Position numbers and translations under genes: made by a program. From the NCBI GenBank assembly GCA_017558545.1, contig JAFYUG010000371.1, positions 1 to 6,399 of the forward strand: a stretch of DNA of 6,399 bases, written 5' to 3'. The stretch comes from Oscillospiraceae bacterium (lineage in GTDB: Bacteria; Bacillota; Clostridia; Oscillospirales; Oscillospiraceae). Every line of letters starts with the position of its first letter. Positions within the stretch are counted from its first letter, which is position 1. Below, one piece after another: positions 4,547-6,399 of the stretch. The notes under the pieces were generated by a model that was given only the letters and a program-made list of their open reading frames with translations, did no database searches and was not told the origin of the DNA.

Positions 4547-4966
4547 TCAGCCTCCAAATCCGGCATTTGCGCCACCAACGTTTGCGCGAGTTTCGATGTC
4601 TATAAGGTCAAGCATATTGGGGTAAAATATAATCTCATAACTAAAGGGGTCTACATCCGCGCCGCTAATGTCCTCCACCGTGTAAGCCGTCCAATCGTTC
4701 AGATAGACAAAATGCTTTTTATACGCATCTTCGCCGGTTTTGCAAACGATCTCCAGTTCGCCCGCCGAGCTGTTGCCCAGCGCAAAAGTTCCGACAAGCT
4801 CCATCATTATTGAGTCGGTGCGGCAGTTTATAACCGTCAGTTTGCGAACCACGCCAAAGCTGTCCGCCTCTTTGGAAACATTATAGGAAACCCTTTCCGA
4901 GGGGCGGCAACCCACCATGCAAAGAGCAAGCGCAATCACAAGAATTAAGCTGATAATTTTTTTCAT
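4547..4966 (-). CDS. Phage lipoprotein (beta-sandwich lipoprotein type)
   Basis: A 139-residue exported lipoprotein. Residues 1-20 form a lipoprotein signal peptide, KK plus a hydrophobic core ending MVGC; Cys20 would be lipidated, anchoring the protein to the outer face of the cell membrane. The mature part is rich in strands (VRKLTVINCRTDSIMMELVGTFAL, LEIVCKTG, KKHFVYLNDWTAYTVEDISG) and matches, from memory, short phage proteins named beta-sandwich lipoprotein. It ends with a Gly-rich tail. A superinfection-exclusion role would be logical for a prophage lipoprotein but is inference. Two ATGs occur; the second, at 4966, has AGGAGG at 8 nt against 2 nt for the first at 4972. Confidence 0.82.
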   Translation of the reverse strand: MKKIISLILVIALALCMVGCRPSERVSYNVSKEADSFGVVRKLTVINCRTDSIMMELVGTFALGNSSAGELEIVCKTGEDAYKKHFVYLNDWTAYTVEDISGADVDPFSYEIIFYPNMLDLIDIETRANVGGANAGFGG

Positions 4967-4968
4967 TT

Positions 4969-5070
4969 TCATTTCCTCCTATACTTTCGCCAGTCCCGTA
5001 TAAACAGCACGGCGAGGAATGTTATGCCCACAAACATGAATGCGGCGTAGATGAGGATTTTAGCGGTCAT
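4969..5070 (-). CDS. Tiny single-pass membrane protein (33 aa)
   Basis: MTAKILIYAAFMFVGITFLA gives one membrane helix at about 5-24, followed by a basic end RDWRKYRRK that should stay in the cytoplasm. AAAGGTGG lies 8 nt upstream of the ATG. The last codons, AGG AGG AAA TGA, provide the perfect Shine-Dalgarno for the lipoprotein gene, so the two are coupled. Function unknown. It fills the gap between the J-domain and lipoprotein genes almost exactly. Confidence 0.65.
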   Translation of the reverse strand: MTAKILIYAAFMFVGITFLAVLFIRDWRKYRRK

Positions 5071-5085
5071 CGGTTTCGCCACCTT

Positions 5086-5577
5086 TCACAAATTTACGTA
5101 TATCAGCGCTTCGTCCCGGGCGTCTGTCAGCTTTTTGAACATCTCAGCCGTGCCGCCCGAGTCGGGGTGTGAGCTTTTACTTAACTGCCGGTATCGCTCT
5201 TTGATTTCCTCCGCCGTCGGGAGAGCATCGAATTGCAACACCGCAAAACACTCTGGCAATGTGGACGCCGCGGGGAGTGCTTTCAGTCCACAGATCCACG
5301 TTTGAAGCTCATATATGCCACGTTCGGTCATTCGGGCTATGTCCTCGAGGGTAAGCACCACCTGAGCGAAAACGTCGGAGCCGTAGCGGATATTCTGTCC
5401 ATGGTTATTGGCATTTTCCACACTATGCTCAAAGCGGTAAAGCTGCCCTTTGATACGGAACTCTACCCAGCAGGCAAAGCGGCTCCAATCGTAGTTATAG
5501 CTTTCGACGCCGAGGCGAGCCATGACCTTTTCCAGCTTGGCCTCATAGGCTGCCGGTTCCGCATATTGTTTTGCCAT
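5086..5577 (-). CDS. J-domain protein with phage-type N-terminal domain
   Basis: A 163-residue protein. The C-terminal 45 residues are a J domain: ALPTAEEIKERYRQLSKSSHPDSGG with the HPD signature at 137-139, then a helix III-like MFKKLTDARDEALIYV. J domains stimulate the ATPase of DnaK/Hsp70. The N-terminal 95 residues (YEAKLEKVMARLGVESYNYDW..WVEFRIKGQLYRFEHSVENA) form an unassigned domain that I recall from gut phage proteins. No Gly/Phe region or DnaJ zinc domain is present, so this is not a DnaJ chaperone but a dedicated adaptor. It probably brings host DnaK to a phage complex (inference). The start at 5577 is chosen for GGAGGG at 7 nt; an ATG at 5616 would add 13 residues and overlap the 43-residue gene. 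Confidence 0.85.
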   Translation of the reverse strand: MAKQYAEPAAYEAKLEKVMARLGVESYNYDWSRFACWVEFRIKGQLYRFEHSVENANNHGQNIRYGSDVFAQVVLTLEDIARMTERGIYELQTWICGLKALPAASTLPECFAVLQFDALPTAEEIKERYRQLSKSSHPDSGGTAEMFKKLTDARDEALIYVNL

Positions 5578-5588
5578 CAGATACCCTC

Positions 5589-5720
5589 CTATTTTAAAAG
5601 CCACCACTTTGCCCACAATGGCAAATTGCTGTCAAAAATAAATGAAAACCACAGCGCACCTAAAGAAATGCAAACAACAAACACTGCGAACAGAATAAAA
5701 AGGAGTAGAACGTCTTTCAT
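5589..5720 (-). CDS. Tiny membrane protein (43 aa), aromatic C-terminus
   Basis: MKDVLLLFILFAVFVVCISL and following residues form a long hydrophobic segment at about 4-29. A Trp-rich amphipathic end, LPLWAKWWLLK, could lie in the membrane interface. The ATG overlaps the previous stop as ATGA, and a G-rich GGTGGGGTGATGG precedes it. The stop, TAG, runs directly into GGAGGG, the ribosome site of the J-domain gene. Function unknown. Size and composition are compatible with a membrane-active peptide, but nothing shows toxicity. Confidence 0.65.
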   Translation of the reverse strand: MKDVLLLFILFAVFVVCISLGALWFSFIFDSNLPLWAKWWLLK

Positions 5721-5875
5721 CGCCCATCACCCCACCACAGTTCCTTTCCGCAGATGGGACAGAAAACGCGATATTCCCGCTGGTTAAGGTCAAACGCCGG
5801 AATAATCCAGTCATGCTCGCAGCGCCGCTCCCGGAGTCGGCGGCGCAGGGCCCTAATCAATAATTTTAACTTCAT
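5717..5875 (-). CDS. Small zinc-binding protein (52 aa)
   Basis: MKLKLLIRALRRRLRERR forms a strongly basic helix, then CEH at 19-21 and CPIC at 39-42 give a C-x-H...C-x2-C set that likely holds one zinc. The protein ends ELWWGDGR. A basic arm plus a zinc knuckle would suit nucleic-acid binding. The start at 5875 is chosen for AAGGAGAACCGATC just upstream; the frame is open further to 5977 without such a site. It starts 23 nt inside the end of the upstream gene and its stop overlaps the next ATG, so the block is coupled. Confidence 0.72.
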   Translation of the reverse strand: MKLKLLIRALRRRLRERRCEHDWIIPAFDLNQREYRVFCPICGKELWWGDGR

Positions 5876-6104
5876 GATCGGTTCTCCTTTCCTTGTGTTT
5901 GGTGCAGCCGTCCCTGTACGGGTCCACATAACCCAGCATGGGGCAGCGGTGCAGAGTATAGCAGTCATGCCGCTCAAGGCGCTGGCAGGTGATGCAGTGC
6001 TTCACCTGATTGGCCTCCAATTCTGCCACCCGCTTTTGCAGGCGCTTGATCTCAAGACTCTGATTTACGGCCTCCTTGGCCTCTTTTCCGTTCAATCCGG
6101 CCAT
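5853..6104 (-). CDS. Cys/His-rich protein with N-terminal coiled coil (83 aa)
   Basis: Residues 5-33 (NGKEAKEAVNQSLEIKRLQKRVAELEAN) have the heptad pattern of a short coiled coil. Then come Cys37, Cys40, Cys48, Cys54 and Cys67 with His46, His52 and His70, enough ligands for one or two zinc ions. The end is charged. GGAGGTGG lies 12-13 nt upstream inside the previous gene, and the start is 13 nt before that gene's stop. I do not recognise a family; a zinc-structured dimeric adaptor is a fair description. Confidence 0.7.
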   Translation of the reverse strand: MAGLNGKEAKEAVNQSLEIKRLQKRVAELEANQVKHCITCQRLERHDCYTLHRCPMLGYVDPYRDGCTKHKERRTDHEVKIID

Positions 6105-6307
6105 ACGGGCATTGCCACCTCCAATTTCTCCAGATGTTTTTCAAGGCAATCGTCGCAGACGTGATACAGCAGCCGGGTGGAGCTGAAGGTGTCGCGCTTA
6201 AGGTAGATGCTCCACATTTCCTTAATACGTCCGCCACGGCCGCAGTATACGCAGTTGCTGAAGCATCGCGCCGGCGGCGTATATTCCGTTTTTCGATAAT
6301 ATTTCAT
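6092..6307 (-). CDS. Small zinc-finger-like protein (71 aa)
   Basis: The protein starts MKYYRKTEYTPPARCFSNCV and carries Cys15, Cys19, Cys22 and a second group CDDCLEKH at 51-58. This fits a C-x2-C/C-x2-C type zinc finger with about 28 residues between the pairs. The intervening stretch holds alternating hydrophobic residues (MWSIYLKRD, TRLLYHV) that could form a beta hairpin. The start at 6307 is favoured by AGAGGA six nt upstream and by its ATGA overlap with the preceding gene; the open frame continues to 6376. Function unknown. Confidence 0.72.
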   Translation of the reverse strand: MKYYRKTEYTPPARCFSNCVYCGRGGRIKEMWSIYLKRDTFSSTRLLYHVCDDCLEKHLEKLEVAMPVWPD

Positions 6308-6399
6308 CGGGCGTCCTCTTCTTTGTACCCCGCCCACTTCCAGTTGCTGTTGTCCCTGCAGCTGAAGCAAGGGCACTTGTGTAAACAGTCGTTGCAGTA
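6304..6399 (-). CDS. C-terminal end of a Cys-rich protein (partial)
   Basis: Only the last 31 residues lie in the window, ending with TGA at 6304-6306. They read YCNDCLHKCPCFSCRDNSNW and then a short charged tail KWAGYKEEDAR. Five Cys within 14 residues suggest zinc or another metal cluster. The stop overlaps the next ATG. The start and the rest of the protein are outside the window, so no function can be given. Confidence 0.55.
   Translation of the reverse strand, partial: YCNDCLHKCPCFSCRDNSNWKWAGYKEEDAR

Noticed and set aside
5233..5787. Plus-strand ORF of 184 codons
   Set aside because: It is antisense to the J-domain gene and to the 43-residue gene, and no motif is seen in its product.
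1..6399. CRISPR array, tRNA, integrase or insertion sequence
   Set aside because: I looked for regularly spaced repeats, cloverleaf-like segments and recombinase motifs and saw none in this window.

Overview
The window reads as part of a tailed (HK97-type) bacteriophage genome or an integrated prophage from a Firmicutes host, most likely a gut clostridium (Oscillospiraceae/Lachnospiraceae-like). The grounds are strong AGGAGG-type ribosome binding sites, frequent ATA and AGG codons in a mid-GC sequence, and protein families I associate with clostridial prophages. Host assignment is inference. Every gene I can support lies on the minus strand, so the biological order runs from 6399 down to 1. 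I see no tRNA, rRNA, CRISPR array, integrase, insertion sequence or host gene.

Right part (6399 to 3315, accessory/early module): fourteen very small, tightly packed genes. First come four consecutive Cys-rich, probably zinc-binding proteins (one cut by the window edge). Next is a run of tiny membrane proteins (43, 33, 29, 53 and 67 residues) interrupted by an orphan J-domain protein and a secreted lipoprotein of the phage 'beta-sandwich lipoprotein' type. A zinc-ribbon protein and an Ala-rich helical protein close the run. Many stops and starts overlap (ATGA, or 10-23 nt), or the next gene's Shine-Dalgarno lies inside the previous gene's last codons, so most of this block is probably one translationally coupled transcript. 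Nine of these genes are cut back to internal starts, or are too short for a usual ORF cut-off.

Middle (3314 to 1864): a 208-bp intergenic region carries three inverted repeats, one a perfect 28-bp palindrome with an 18-bp alternating purine/pyrimidine core that touches a TATAAT box. It lies directly upstream of a 250-residue HUH-type (rolling-circle Rep-like) endonuclease, which makes it a candidate replication origin or operator. After rep comes a small helix-turn-helix protein of the ArpU/sigma-like late-regulator type, then an 11-bp-stem intrinsic terminator.

Left part (1863 to 1, packaging module): HNH endonuclease, then a 229-bp intergenic region with a C8/G8 tract and a GC-rich Z-type motif (candidate cos site), then P27-family small terminase, then the first 318 residues of the large terminase. 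HNH + TerS + TerL together suggest cos-type packaging.

Working model (inference): the phage replicates by a Rep/HUH mechanism from the region upstream of rep. The HTH protein turns on the packaging genes beyond the terminator. The zinc and membrane microproteins are host-takeover or exclusion factors of unknown function.
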